From Streptomyces pyxinicus (GTDB taxonomy: Bacteria; Actinomycetota; Actinomycetes; Streptomycetales; Streptomycetaceae): a stretch of 64,000 nt of DNA. Of the stretch, positions 19,904-29,115 are shown piece after piece. Position 1 is the stretch's first letter. Every line of letters starts with the position of its first letter. The stretch covers positions 62,001 through 126,000 of the forward strand of contig NZ_JANUGP010000019.1 of the NCBI RefSeq assembly GCF_024753135.1. Direction: 5' to 3'. The translations under genes and the position numbers were made by a program. Under the pieces are notes generated by a model, which saw nothing but the letters and a program-made list of their open reading frames with translations, ran no database searches and was not told the DNA's origin.

Positions 19904-21295
19904 TCACAGGGCCGGTTTCCCTGTCGTGAACAACCAGGTGTCGAAGAAGCCGTCCAACTGCTGCCCGCTGACCCGCTCGGCGAGGCGGATGAAGTCGGCG
20001 GTGTCGGCGTTGCCGTACCGGTGCAGCCGCGTCCATGTCGGCAGCAGCCGGAAGAAGGCGCGGTCGCCGATCTTCTCGCGGAGCGCCTGGAGGGTCATCG
20101 CGCCCCGCTGGTAGACGGCGGAGGCGAACATGGTGTCCCGCTGCGGGTCGGCCACCTTGATGTCCCAGAACGAGGAGTCGGCCGGGCGGGAGTCGTAGCC
20201 CGCGCGGAAGGAGTCGTGGGCGGAGCGGGTGCCCTGGTGCTCGGCCCACAGCCACTGGGCGTAGGTGGCGAAGCCCTCGTTGAGCCAGATGTCCTGCCAG
20301 CGCGCCACGCTCACCGAGTCGCCGAACCACTGGTGGGCCAGTTCGTGCACGATGGTCGTCTCGTTGCGCACGGCCGAGTAGACGGGCTTGCTCTGCACCT
20401 CCAGCGAGAACCCGGCCTCGGGCATGTCGTCCACGATCGCGCCGGTCTCCTCGAAGGGATAGGGCCCGAACACCTGCGACCAGTAGTCCGTGGCGGCGGC
20501 CGTGACGCCGTACACGTCCACGCTGTTGGCGTCCTTCAGCACCGGGTCGACGGCGACGTAGACCGGGATGCCGCCGGGTGTGCGGCCGGTGCGCACGTCG
20601 AACTTCCCGATGGTCGCGGTGGCGAGGTAGGTGGCCATGGGCCGGGACTCGCGCCAGTGCGTGTACGTCGCGGCGCCCCGGTCGTACGTCGACACCAGCC
20701 GGCCGTTGGAGACGGCGGTCAGGCCCTTGGGCGCCTTGACCCGGATGTCGTAGGTGGCCTTGTCGGAGGGGTGGTCGCTGGACGGGAACCAGGTGGAGGC
20801 GGCGTTGGGCTCACAGGCGACGAAGACGCCGTCCTTGGTCTTCATCCAGCCGTACTGGGAGCCGAACACGATCGGCCCGCCGAGGGGTTCGGGTACGCCG
20901 CCGTAGGTGACGCGCACCTCGAAGTCGCGGTTCTCGCGCAGGCTGTCGCGCGGGGTGACGGTGATCTCGTCGCCGTCCCTCGTGAACCGCGCGCGTCTGC
21001 CGTCGACCTCGACCCGGGTGACGTCCAGTTGCTGGAGGTCCAGGTCGAAGGAGGACAGGTTCTGCGTGGCGCGCGCGGTGAGGGTCGCCCGCCCGTCCAG
21101 CCGGCCCGTGTCGGGGGCGTAGGCGAGGTCGAGGTCGTAGTGCCGGGCGTCGAAGCCGCCGTTGCCCAGCCGCGGGAAGTAGGGGTCGCCGATGCCGGGC
21201 GCGCCCGGGGCCGGGGCAGCGGAGGCGCCGAGGACGAGCGCGGAGGCCGCCGCGGTGGCGAGGGCCCCCAGACGTGCCGAACGGGAGAGTGCCAT
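19904..21295 (-). CDS. secreted M1-family zinc aminopeptidase
   Basis: A 463-residue exported metallopeptidase with an N-terminal signal peptide (ALATAAASALVLGASAAPAP, about residues 11-30). It consists of an N-terminal beta domain and a thermolysin-like catalytic domain with HELAHQW at 317-323 and the third zinc ligand Glu340 in WLNEGFATY. The usual GAMEN exopeptidase signature is replaced by GFSLEVQSKP, which keeps a Glu (299), as in short actinobacterial M1 proteins. It lacks the large C-terminal helical domain of PepN. Probably trims peptides outside the cell; it lies next to the oligopeptide importer operon, with which it makes functional sense. Confidence 0.92.
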   Translation of the reverse strand: MALSRSARLGALATAAASALVLGASAAPAPGAPGIGDPYFPRLGNGGFDARHYDLDLAYAPDTGRLDGRATLTARATQNLSSFDLDLQQLDVTRVEVDGRRARFTRDGDEITVTPRDSLRENRDFEVRVTYGGVPEPLGGPIVFGSQYGWMKTKDGVFVACEPNAASTWFPSSDHPSDKATYDIRVKAPKGLTAVSNGRLVSTYDRGAATYTHWRESRPMATYLATATIGKFDVRTGRTPGGIPVYVAVDPVLKDANSVDVYGVTAAATDYWSQVFGPYPFEETGAIVDDMPEAGFSLEVQSKPVYSAVRNETTIVHELAHQWFGDSVSVARWQDIWLNEGFATYAQWLWAEHQGTRSAHDSFRAGYDSRPADSSFWDIKVADPQRDTMFASAVYQRGAMTLQALREKIGDRAFFRLLPTWTRLHRYGNADTADFIRLAERVSGQQLDGFFDTWLFTTGKPAL

Positions 21296-21367
21296 GAGTC
21301 GTCCCTTTCGAGCGGTGCCGGTCGGTGGACGGACACGGAGACTCTGCGCTCTCCCGTTCGGGCATGT

Positions 21368-21392
21368 ACATGACTTTACTGAGTTGTCATGT
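21368..21392 (-). promoter_or_regulatory. inverted repeat between oppF-like and M1 peptidase genes
   Basis: ACATGAC (21368-21374) and GTCATGT (21386-21392) form 7-bp arms with an 11-base loop, directly after the last transporter gene and about 75 bases before the M1 start. It could be a weak terminator or an operator for the peptidase. Confidence 0.4.
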
Positions 21393-21393
21393 G

Positions 21394-22815
21394 CTACTTG
21401 TCGGGTGACTCCTGGGGGGCGGTGCCGTCCTTGGGCTCACTGGTCTCGGCGGTCGGCGCGTCGGCGGTCGGCGCGTCGGTGGTCGGCGCGGTGGTGGTCG
21501 GCGCGGTGGAACCGGCGGGGGCGTCGGCGGCCGGAGTGGGCTTCTCGGTCGAGATCTTGGCACCGGGACCGGTCTTGGCACCGGCGGCAGCCGCCTTGCC
21601 GGCCTCGGCCTCCTTCTCGGCGGTAGCCGTCGGCTTCGCCGCCGGGGCGTCGGTGGCGGCCGCGTCCGGGACCAGTTCCGAGGCCTCCTTCGCCGCCGTC
21701 AGCAGGACCGTGTCCTGCGGGGCCTGGTCGGCGAAGTTCTCCGGGTGGTGGCAGGCGACCCGCTGACCGGGCTGCAGCTCCACGAGCTGCGGCTCGGTCG
21801 TCTTGCAGATCTGCGTCGCCTTCCAGCACCGGGTGTGGAAGCGGCAGCCGGACGGCGGCGCGATCGGCGAGGGCACGTCGCCGCGGAGCAGGATGCGCTC
21901 GCTCTTGGCGCCACGGCGCTTCGGGTCCGGGATCGGCACCGCCGACATGAGCGCCTTGGTGTACGGGTGCATCGGCGACTTGTACAGCGCGTCGCGGTCC
22001 GCCAGTTCGACGATCTTGCCGAGGTACATCACCGCGATGCGGTCCGAGACGTGCCGGACCACCGAGAGGTCGTGCGCGATGATCACGTATGTCAGGCCCA
22101 GCTCCTGCTGGAGGTCGTCCAGCAGGTTGACCACCTGGGCCTGGATCGACACGTCCAGGGCGGAGACCGGCTCGTCCGCGACGACCAGCTTCGGGTTGAG
22201 CGCGAGCGCGCGGGCGATGCCGATGCGCTGGCGCTGGCCGCCGGAGAACTCGTGCGGGTAGCGGTTGTAGTGCTCGGGGTTGAGACCGACCACCGACAGC
22301 AGCCGCTGCACTTCCTTCTTGATGCCGCCTTCCGGTTCCACTCCCTGGAGCCGGAAGGGAGCGCCGACGATCGTGCCGATCGTGTGCCGCGGGTTCAGCG
22401 ACGAGTAAGGGTCCTGGAAGATCATCTGGACGTCACGGCGCATCGGGCGCATGCCGCCGACGCCCAGGTGTGTGATGTCCTTGCCCTGGAACTCGATGCT
22501 GCCGGCGGTCGGTTCGAGCAGCCGCGTGATGAGCCGCCCCATCGTGGACTTGCCACAGCCGGACTCGCCCACGACGCCCAGGGTCTCCCCGGAACGGACC
22601 TCGAAGTCGATGCCGTCGACCGCGCGCACCGCCCCGGACTGCCGCTGCAGCAGGCCCTTCTTGATCGGGAAGTGCTTCTGCAGCCCGGTCACCTTCAGCA
22701 GGACCTCGCCGGGCGCCGCGTCCTTGGTGAGGGTGGCCGTGCCGGCGGCCTCCGCCTCGGCGCCGTCGCTCTGGGCAGGGATGCTCACTGCCTTGTCCTC
22801 TGCGTTCTCGCTCAC
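21394..22815 (-). CDS. oligopeptide ABC transporter ATPase (OppF/DppF-like)
   Basis: Cytoplasmic ATPase of 473 residues powering the peptide importer. Walker A is GESGCGKST, the signature LSGGQ-equivalent is [16 protein letters not shown], and Walker B is [12 protein letters not shown]. The oligopeptide-type C-terminal extension is [18 protein letters not shown] 22813-22815 overlaps the preceding gene's stop as GTGA. Unusual: about 110 residues follow the normal end, rich in Ala, Thr and Pro, with 5-residue repeats encoded by 15-base DNA repeats (21451-21510). Last gene of the operon. Confidence 0.93.
   Translation of the reverse strand: MSENAEDKAVSIPAQSDGAEAEAAGTATLTKDAAPGEVLLKVTGLQKHFPIKKGLLQRQSGAVRAVDGIDFEVRSGETLGVVGESGCGKSTMGRLITRLLEPTAGSIEFQGKDITHLGVGGMRPMRRDVQMIFQDPYSSLNPRHTIGTIVGAPFRLQGVEPEGGIKKEVQRLLSVVGLNPEHYNRYPHEFSGGQRQRIGIARALALNPKLVVADEPVSALDVSIQAQVVNLLDDLQQELGLTYVIIAHDLSVVRHVSDRIAVMYLGKIVELADRDALYKSPMHPYTKALMSAVPIPDPKRRGAKSERILLRGDVPSPIAPPSGCRFHTRCWKATQICKTTEPQLVELQPGQRVACHHPENFADQAPQDTVLLTAAKEASELVPDAAATDAPAAKPTATAEKEAEAGKAAAAGAKTGPGAKISTEKPTPAADAPAGSTAPTTTAPTTDAPTADAPTAETSEPKDGTAPQESPDK
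21451..21510. repeat. 15-base tandem repeat coding the OppF-like tail
   Basis: GGTCGGCGCG recurs at 21451, 21466, 21481 and 21496, a strict 15-base period inside the coding region. It encodes repeating Ala-Pro-Thr-x-x pentapeptides near the C-terminus, so copy number can change without a frameshift. Confidence 0.8.
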
Positions 22816-23909
22816 AGCTTCGGCGCAATCTCTTCGGTCCAGATACGCTCCCGCTGCTCCTGGGTCAGATGGCAGGCGGCCCAGTGCCGGGTGCTGACCT
22901 CGGCCAGCTCGGGGCGGATCGTGCGGGTGATGTTGTCCTTGGGGAGGTCGGCGTACGGGCAGCGCGGGTTGAAGGCGCAGCCGGACGGCACGTTGATCAG
23001 CGAGGGCGGGGACCCCTTGACGGGGATGAGGCGCTCCTGCTGCTCCCGGTCCAGACGCGGCATCGAACCGAGCAGACCCCAGGTGTAGGGGTGCCGGGGC
23101 TCGTAGAAGACCTTCTCCGCCGGGCCGCGCTCGACGCACCGGCCGCCGTACATCACCAGGATGTCGTCGGCCAGTTCGGCGACGACGCCCAGGTCGTGGG
23201 TGATGATGATGACCGCCGAGCCGAACTCCTTCTGCAGATCCCGCATCAGGTCGAGGATCTGCGCCTGGACCGTCACGTCGAGCGCCGTGGTCGGCTCGTC
23301 CGCGATCAGCAGTTCGGGGTTGTTGACCAGCGACATGGCGATCATCGCGCGCTGGCGCATACCGCCGGAGAACTCGTGCGGATAGCTGTCCACCCGCTTG
23401 TCCGGCTGCGGGATGCCGACCCGGTCGAGCATCTCGATCGCGCGCTTGCGGGCGGTCTTCTTGTCGACCTTGTGGTGGATCCGGTAGGCCTCCACGATCT
23501 GCGCGCCGATCGTGTAGTACGGGTGCAGCGCCGACAGCGGGTCCTGGAAGATCATCGCCATCTGACGGCCGCGCAGCTTGCGCACGTGGTCCGGGTCGGC
23601 GGACAGCAGCTCGGTGCCGTCGAGCCAGATCTCACCGGAGATCTGCGCCTTGCGCCTGCCGTACTGGCCGGCGGTGTGCAGCCCCATGATGCCGAGCGAG
23701 GTCACCGACTTGCCGGAGCCCGACTCGCCCACGATGCCGAGGGTCTTGCCCTTCTCCAGCTTGAAGCTGAGCCCGTCGACGGACTTGACCAGGCCGTCGT
23801 CGGTCGGGAAGTGCACCTTCAGGTCGCGCACTTCGAGGAAGGAGGTCGGGGCGGGCGACGTGCCCACAGGCTCGCTCACGGCCGCTCCCGTCTTGCTGAG
23901 TTCGGTCAT
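22812..23909 (-). CDS. oligopeptide ABC transporter ATPase (OppD/DppD-like)
   Basis: A 365-residue ATPase partner of the OppF-like subunit. Walker A is GESGSGKSV, the signature is [16 protein letters not shown], and Walker B is [12 protein letters not shown], followed by the switch His in IIITHDLGV. The oligopeptide C-terminal region is [11 protein letters not shown]. The start ATG 23907-23909 overlaps the permease stop by 4 bases (ATGA), and its own stop overlaps the next start as GTGA, so translation is coupled across the three genes. Confidence 0.94.
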   Translation of the reverse strand: MTELSKTGAAVSEPVGTSPAPTSFLEVRDLKVHFPTDDGLVKSVDGLSFKLEKGKTLGIVGESGSGKSVTSLGIMGLHTAGQYGRRKAQISGEIWLDGTELLSADPDHVRKLRGRQMAMIFQDPLSALHPYYTIGAQIVEAYRIHHKVDKKTARKRAIEMLDRVGIPQPDKRVDSYPHEFSGGMRQRAMIAMSLVNNPELLIADEPTTALDVTVQAQILDLMRDLQKEFGSAVIIITHDLGVVAELADDILVMYGGRCVERGPAEKVFYEPRHPYTWGLLGSMPRLDREQQERLIPVKGSPPSLINVPSGCAFNPRCPYADLPKDNITRTIRPELAEVSTRHWAACHLTQEQRERIWTEEIAPKL

Positions 23910-24904
23910 GACAGCCTCACGCGGGGGTCGATCACGGCGTACAGGACGTCCACCACGAGGTTGGCGATGAGCACCGCGACGGAGGTGATCAGGGTGACGC
24001 CCAGGATGATGGGCAGGTCCTGGTTCTTGATGGCGTTGAGTACCGCCTGTCCGAGTCCCGGAAGGCTGAACGTGGTCTCGGTGAGGATCGCACCGCCGAT
24101 GAGGGCGCCGAGGTCCATGCCGAGCATGGTGAGGATGGGCGTCATGGTGGAGCGCATGGCGTGCTTGCCGATGACGACCTGCTCGGTGAGGCCCTTGGCG
24201 CGGGCCGTGCGGATGTAGTCCTCGCCGAGGATCTCCAGCATGGTGGCCCGGGTGATCCGGGCGTACATCGCCGCGTACAGGAAGGCGAGAGTGATCCAGG
24301 GGAGGATCATGCCGCCGAACCAGCCGCCGACACTCTCGCTGAGCGGCACGTACTGGCCGTCGATCCATTTCAGTCCGTAGCTGAAGATCGCCAGCGCCAG
24401 CAGGCCGGTGAAGTAGATGGGCAGGGACACACCGCTGAGGGCGACGACCATCGCGCCGCGGTCCCAGAGGCTGCCCCGCTTGAGAGCGGAGAGCACACCG
24501 GCCGCCACACCGAGGACCAGCCACAGCACCGCGGCACCGAGCGCGAGACCCAGGGTCACCGGGAACCGGTCGGTGAGCACCGGCCAGACGGCCTGCTCAC
24601 TGCGGAAGGAGTAGCCGAAGCACGGGGCCGCGCAGTGGGTGACGTCTCCGCCCCCGGAGTAGGTGCGGCCGACGAAGATGCCCTTGAAGAACTCCCAGAC
24701 CTGGATGAAGATCGGGTCGCTCAGGCCCAGCTTCTCCCGTACCGCCTGCACCGCGGCGGGGTCGGCCTGCTTGCCCACGAAGCTCGTGGCGATGTCGACG
24801 CCCGCCCACTTGGGGACGAGGAAGAAGATGCCGAAGACCACCATGATGATGACCACCAGCATCACTGCGGCGGCGAACAGCCGCCTGATGAGGTAAGCGA
24901 GCAC
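23906..24904 (-). CDS. oligopeptide ABC transporter permease (OppB/DppB-like)
   Basis: Membrane permease of 332 residues with a start helix MLAYLIRRLFAAAVMLVVII typical of DppB. An extracytoplasmic loop with two Cys follows (HCAAPCFGYS), then five more helices and the EAA loop DYIRTARAKGL that contacts the ATPase. Ends [13 protein letters not shown] as expected. It comes after the binding-protein gene, separated by 107 bases that contain a strong hairpin, so its level is likely below that of the binding protein. Confidence 0.94.
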   Translation of the reverse strand: MLAYLIRRLFAAAVMLVVIIMVVFGIFFLVPKWAGVDIATSFVGKQADPAAVQAVREKLGLSDPIFIQVWEFFKGIFVGRTYSGGGDVTHCAAPCFGYSFRSEQAVWPVLTDRFPVTLGLALGAAVLWLVLGVAAGVLSALKRGSLWDRGAMVVALSGVSLPIYFTGLLALAIFSYGLKWIDGQYVPLSESVGGWFGGMILPWITLAFLYAAMYARITRATMLEILGEDYIRTARAKGLTEQVVIGKHAMRSTMTPILTMLGMDLGALIGGAILTETTFSLPGLGQAVLNAIKNQDLPIILGVTLITSVAVLIANLVVDVLYAVIDPRVRLS

Positions 24905-24919
24905 AGCTAACGGCCCGCT

Positions 24920-24962
24920 GCGGGGCCGCGGTCCCGGAGGTCGTCCGGGACCGCAGCCCCGC
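24920..24962 (-). terminator. intercistronic hairpin between binding protein and permease genes
   Basis: An 18-bp stem with one mismatch, 24920-24937 (GCGGGGCCGCGGTCCCGG) against 24945-24962, with a 7-base loop. No U-tract. It lies between the binding-protein stop (25012) and the permease start (24904). It probably causes partial termination or protects the upstream mRNA, giving excess binding protein. Confidence 0.7.
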
Positions 24963-25011
24963 CGCGCCGGCCTTCACCTGCCTTTCGTGCCGTGCGGCGG
25001 GTGTGCCGGGA

Positions 25012-26799
25012 CTACTTCGAGGACTTCAGACCGAGGTTGACGAAGTCGTACATGCCGCTGTAAGCGTCGGTCGTGTACACGTTCGCCAGGCGGTCCGAGC
25101 GCCAGTTGATGAACTTCTCGAAGGTGAAGGGCAGGTAGTAGCCGCCCTCCATCACCTTGTGGTTGATCTCGGTCGCGATCTCGGTCTTCTTGCCCGCGTC
25201 GAGGGTGTTGACGTACTGGTCGAACAGCCCGTCGATCTTCTTGTCCTTGATCAGGGCGTAGTTGTTGTTACCGCTCTGCGAGATGTACTTGCTGTCCCAC
25301 AGCGGGAGACCGAAGCCCTGGACGGTCGGGAAGTCCGGGCCCCAGCCCATGATGATGATGCCGTAGCCCTTCTTCTTCACGTTCGAAGGGCTGCCGATGA
25401 TGCCGGGGGTCTGCGAGCCGTCGTACTGGTCGATCTCGGCCTTGATGCCGACCTTGGCCAGCGAGGCCTGCAGCGACTGGGCCGTGGCGACCTCGACCGG
25501 CTTGTTGTTGCGCACCGCGATGGTGGTCGAGAAACCGTCCGCCTTGCCGCAGGCCTTCAGCTCTTCCTTGGCCTTGGCCGCGTTGCCGTTCTTGTTCGCG
25601 CCGGCGATCTGGAACGGGTCGTACTTCTGGCCCTCGGCGCCCGGGACGGACGGCGGCAGCATGTTGGTGCCGATGTCGCCACCCGCGACCGGGCCGCCGC
25701 GCGCGGTCTGCAGCGACACGTGGTCGGCGCCGTAGATGACGGCGTTGCGGCAGTGCACGTTGTCGAACGGCTTCACGCTCTGCGGGAAGACCGCGTACCG
25801 GATGTAGCCGGAGACCGGGTTGTCCAGGTTGCCCTTGTGCTGCTTCAGGGCGACGGTGCGGCCCTGCGGCGACATACCGGTCTGGTTGAGGTCCAGGTCG
25901 ATGTCACCGTTGATCAGGCGCTGGTCGAGGTCGTTGGCGTTCGAGAAGAACTTGACCGTGATCTTGTCCGGGTACGCCTTGCGGACCGGGTCCGAGGACT
26001 GCTTCCAGGCGTCGTTGCGGACCAGGGTCAGGTCCTTGCCGGGGCTGTACGAGGCGAACTTGTACGGGCCCGAGGAGAACGGGTGCAGCGTGTACTTGGC
26101 CTTGGTGTCCTTGTCCTGGCGGACCGGGGACGCCGAGGTCAGCGCGAGCACTTCCTCGAAGTCGGCGTTGGCCTTGGGCAGGTGGAAGACGATCGTCTTG
26201 TCGTCGGGCGTGTCGATGGCCTTGAGACCGAGGTGGTCGGCCGACTTGTCCTTGTACGGGCCCTGGTACTTGCCGTCCGGGTCCAGGAAGTCCTTCAGGT
26301 AGGTCGGGCCGCCGGACAGCACGTCCTGCGCCCAGACGCGCTCGATGCCGTACTTGACGTCCTTGGAGGTGATCGGCTTGCCGTCCTCCCACGTGACGCC
26401 GTCGCGCAGCGTGTAGGTGTACGTCTTGCCGCCATCGGTGATCTTGGCGAGACCGGTGGCGAGGTCCGGGGTGACCTTGGCGCCGTCCGCGCCGGCCGAC
26501 GTCTTGTTCGTGACGAGCTGGCGGCTGTAGTAGCGCATGAAGTTCCAGGCGAAGCCGTAGTAGCCGCGCGTGGTGTCCCACGAGTCCGCGTCCTGGGCGC
26601 CGCCGAACTTCAGGGTGCCGCCCTTCTTCGCGAGCGAGGCCTGGGCGACCTTGTTGTTCGCCGCGTCGAAACCGGCGGCGCCGTTCTTCGAACCGTCGCT
26701 GTCGCCGCCGCCGCACGCCGCCGTGGTCAGCAGCCCGGCGACCACGGCCGCAGCGGCCAAAGCCTGCTTGCGCCGCCCTGAGGTGCGTTGGGTAGTCAC
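25012..26799 (-). CDS. oligopeptide-binding lipoprotein (SBP_bac_5, OppA/BldK-like)
   Basis: Extracytoplasmic solute-binding lipoprotein of 595 residues. The start GTG 26797-26799 has GGAGG 10 bases upstream. The signal is TTQRTSGRRKQALAAAAVVA then GLLTTAACGGG, with the lipobox Cys at about residue 29. The mature part has the SBP_5 motif region ITKSKDVKYGIERVWAQD-like (read here as PITSKDVKYGIERVW) and YPVF-type lobes. It binds peptides and hands them to the OppB/OppC permeases. In S. coelicolor I recall a syntenic BldK-like lipoprotein (SCO5477); peptide specificity is unknown here. Confidence 0.93.
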   Translation of the reverse strand: MTTQRTSGRRKQALAAAAVVAGLLTTAACGGGDSDGSKNGAAGFDAANNKVAQASLAKKGGTLKFGGAQDADSWDTTRGYYGFAWNFMRYYSRQLVTNKTSAGADGAKVTPDLATGLAKITDGGKTYTYTLRDGVTWEDGKPITSKDVKYGIERVWAQDVLSGGPTYLKDFLDPDGKYQGPYKDKSADHLGLKAIDTPDDKTIVFHLPKANADFEEVLALTSASPVRQDKDTKAKYTLHPFSSGPYKFASYSPGKDLTLVRNDAWKQSSDPVRKAYPDKITVKFFSNANDLDQRLINGDIDLDLNQTGMSPQGRTVALKQHKGNLDNPVSGYIRYAVFPQSVKPFDNVHCRNAVIYGADHVSLQTARGGPVAGGDIGTNMLPPSVPGAEGQKYDPFQIAGANKNGNAAKAKEELKACGKADGFSTTIAVRNNKPVEVATAQSLQASLAKVGIKAEIDQYDGSQTPGIIGSPSNVKKKGYGIIIMGWGPDFPTVQGFGLPLWDSKYISQSGNNNYALIKDKKIDGLFDQYVNTLDAGKKTEIATEINHKVMEGGYYLPFTFEKFINWRSDRLANVYTTDAYSGMYDFVNLGLKSSK

Positions 26800-26869
26800 G
26801 ATCTCGGATCCTCCGGAATTGATGAGAGACCCCGTGTGCGAAGCCACGGGACGCTTGGGGTCGGGCGGG

Positions 26870-27877
26870 TCAGCGGGAGCCCTTGGGGTCCAGCGCGTCA
26901 CGGACACCGTCACCGAAGAGGTTGAAGGCAAGAACGGTGATGAAGATCGCCACACCCGGGACCACCATGTACATGGGGTCCGAGTCGTAGTAGTCGATCG
27001 CGTTCGACAGCATCTGGCCCCAGGAGGCCGTCGGGGGCTTCACGCCCACGCCGAGGAAGCTGAGCGCCGCTTCGGTGAGGATGTTGGTGGGGATCATCAT
27101 CGTCGAGTACACGATGATCGGCGCGACGAGGTTGGGGAGCAGCTCCTTGAACAGGATGTAGAGCTGTCCCGCGCCCAACGAACGGGCGGCCTCGACGTAT
27201 TCACGCTCCCGCAGTGACAGCGTCTGACCGCGCACCACGCGTCCGATGTACGGCCAGCCGAAGAACCCGATGACCAGGATCATCACGAACACGCGCACAC
27301 CGGTGCCGCTCAGGCCCAGCATCTGGTTCGGCATGACGGAGACCAGCGCGATGATGAAGAGCAGCTGCGGGAAGGCCAGCAGGCCGTCCATGACGCGGCT
27401 GATGACGGAGTCGACCCAGCCGCCGAAGAACCCGGCCAGGATGCCGAGGACGGTTCCGAGGACGACGGCCACGACCGCCGAGAGGAAGCCGACGAGCAGC
27501 GAGATCTGGGCGCCGTAGACGATACGGGCGAAGATGTCGCGGCCGCTCACCGGCTCGACGCCGAGCAGGTGGTCACCGCTGATGCCGCCCAACGAGCCCT
27601 TGGGAGTGCCGAAGAGCGGGTCGATCATGCTCTCGTTGTAGGCGTTGGGGTCCTGCCCGACCAGCTTGGTGATGAGCGGCGCGAGCAGGGCGACCACGAT
27701 GAGCAGGAGCACGACGATGCCGCCTGTGAGGGCGAGCTTGTCCCGCTTGAGGCGCTCCCAGGCGATCCGCCCCAAGGAGCGTCCCTGGACGGCCTTCGTG
27801 CCGGCGGCGGCCACCGCCGCCTCGTCGGCCGCGCTCGGGGCTGCTTCCGCGGTCGGCTCGTGCAATGGTGCCGTCAT
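26870..27877 (-). CDS. oligopeptide ABC transporter permease (OppC/DppC-like)
   Basis: First gene of the operon: a 335-residue permease with an acidic, Ala-rich cytoplasmic N-terminus, an OppC_N segment (IAWERLKRDKLALTGGIVVL) and six hydrophobic helices. The EAA loop is EYVEAARSLGAGQL, and it ends NLFGDGVRDALDPKGSR. The start ATG 27875-27877 is chosen by alignment. Placing OppC ahead of the binding protein (order C-A-B-D-F) is unusual against the textbook A-B-C-D-F order but seems normal for this Streptomyces operon. Confidence 0.94.
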   Translation of the reverse strand: MTAPLHEPTAEAAPSAADEAAVAAAGTKAVQGRSLGRIAWERLKRDKLALTGGIVVLLLIVVALLAPLITKLVGQDPNAYNESMIDPLFGTPKGSLGGISGDHLLGVEPVSGRDIFARIVYGAQISLLVGFLSAVVAVVLGTVLGILAGFFGGWVDSVISRVMDGLLAFPQLLFIIALVSVMPNQMLGLSGTGVRVFVMILVIGFFGWPYIGRVVRGQTLSLREREYVEAARSLGAGQLYILFKELLPNLVAPIIVYSTMMIPTNILTEAALSFLGVGVKPPTASWGQMLSNAIDYYDSDPMYMVVPGVAIFITVLAFNLFGDGVRDALDPKGSR

Positions 27878-28167
27878 TAGGCAGGGACCCCTCTCAACCG
27901 GCGGTAGCCGGGCTGCACTTGCCGCTGGTCGCGGCGTCAAATCAGTCCGTCGGACAAAGGGCCGTGGGCCCTTGGAGAGGGAGTCTTCAATGCTTGTGTG
28001 ACCCGTTGCCAGACTTGACGGCGAATGGATGCGCAACCGTGATGCGGGCTGCGGTTTCACGTTATGCGAACGGGGTGTCGCGGGAAGCGGACGCCGACGG
28101 AGGCATGGGCGCTGGACGCGCGGCGATTTGCGGCGGAGTCAGGCAAAGGGGGCCGGGTGGCGGCCGG
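27878..28167. other. 290-base intergenic region upstream of the opp operon
   Basis: Lies between the OppC-like start and the SseB-like stop, both on the minus strand, so it must hold the transporter operon promoter. I see no convincing -10/-35 pair, palindrome or open frame with a ribosome-binding site. Confidence 0.6.
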
Positions 28168-28986
28168 TCAGTAACCGCCGCGCACCGGTGGGTAGCCGTA
28201 TCCGGCGGACGGCGCGGCCGGCGGGACCGGGGACTGGAGTGGGGGCTGGGGCGGGGCCGCGTGGGCCTCGCGGTCGTAGAACGGGCGGGCGTTGGCGCGC
28301 ATCCACATGACCACCGGGTCGTAGCCGTCGGTCATCGCGACCGTCGACACCGGGAGCCCGTCCGGGACCGCGCCGATGGACTGCTGCATCATCGCGCGCA
28401 CCGAGTCGACCGCGGCGGGCGAGGTCTCGTACACGTCCAGGCCGATGGCGAGGTACGGCGCCCCGAGCGCCGGCTGCACCCAGGCGCGGCGCAGGGCGCG
28501 CAGGGCCGGGGTGCGGTGGGCGTTCTGCGCGAGCAGGGCGTAGAACTGCGGGATCTCGATGCCGGGTTCGGACAGCCGCAGCGGCCCCGCGGGCTGCCGG
28601 TCCAGGCCGGCGGCGATGCGGCGCAGGTCCAGCCAGGGGACGCCGACGCCGCCGCCGGGGGCGTGCGGGTTGAGCCAGAGGCCGTAGTGGTCCGGATAGA
28701 GGGTGCGGGCGACGTCCAGGCCGTCGACGACCTCGTAGGAACGGTTCCAGCCACTGGCCGAGAGCTCCTGGGCGGAGGTGACGCAGGGGGCGTAGTGGAA
28801 GCCGTCGACCTCCATGTCCCCGTACTGGGCGTCCGGGGAGCCGGCCTGGCCGTGCCACAGCAGCATCCAGATCTGGCCGGAGGACGGGGTGGCGAGGGCG
28901 CGCAGCAGGGCCTCGTAGGCGTCGTAGCGTCCGGGGGTGACCTGGCGCAGCATGTGCTCGACGCTGCCGCTGTGGCTCGCGCTCAC
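28168..28986 (-). CDS. SseB-family protein (enhanced serine sensitivity, C-terminal type)
   Basis: A 272-residue soluble protein beginning at a GTG (28984-28986) with SASHSGSVEHMLRQVTPGRY. The middle resembles SseB N- and C-terminal domain proteins (segments LWLNPHAPGGGVGVPWLDLR and ARPFYDREA near the end). The tail is Pro/Gly/Tyr-rich (QPPLQSPVPPAAPSAGYGYP). SseB proteins are named from an E. coli phenotype of increased serine sensitivity; biochemical role unknown. It lies 129 bases after a second SseB-like gene and near the serine/glycine catabolic genes, which may be meaningful. Confidence 0.78.
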   Translation of the reverse strand: MSASHSGSVEHMLRQVTPGRYDAYEALLRALATPSSGQIWMLLWHGQAGSPDAQYGDMEVDGFHYAPCVTSAQELSASGWNRSYEVVDGLDVARTLYPDHYGLWLNPHAPGGGVGVPWLDLRRIAAGLDRQPAGPLRLSEPGIEIPQFYALLAQNAHRTPALRALRRAWVQPALGAPYLAIGLDVYETSPAAVDSVRAMMQQSIGAVPDGLPVSTVAMTDGYDPVVMWMRANARPFYDREAHAAPPQPPLQSPVPPAAPSAGYGYPPVRGGY

Positions 28987-29115
28987 CTGTTGTACCGGCC
29001 CTTCTTCGTTTGCCCCTCGTGTGGAGACAGCTTATGCGGCGGGTGACTCGGGTCCCCGGGTCCATGCGCGGGTGCGGGCCGCCTGCGGCCGGCGGGGTGG
29101 CCCTTCGGGGGCGCC

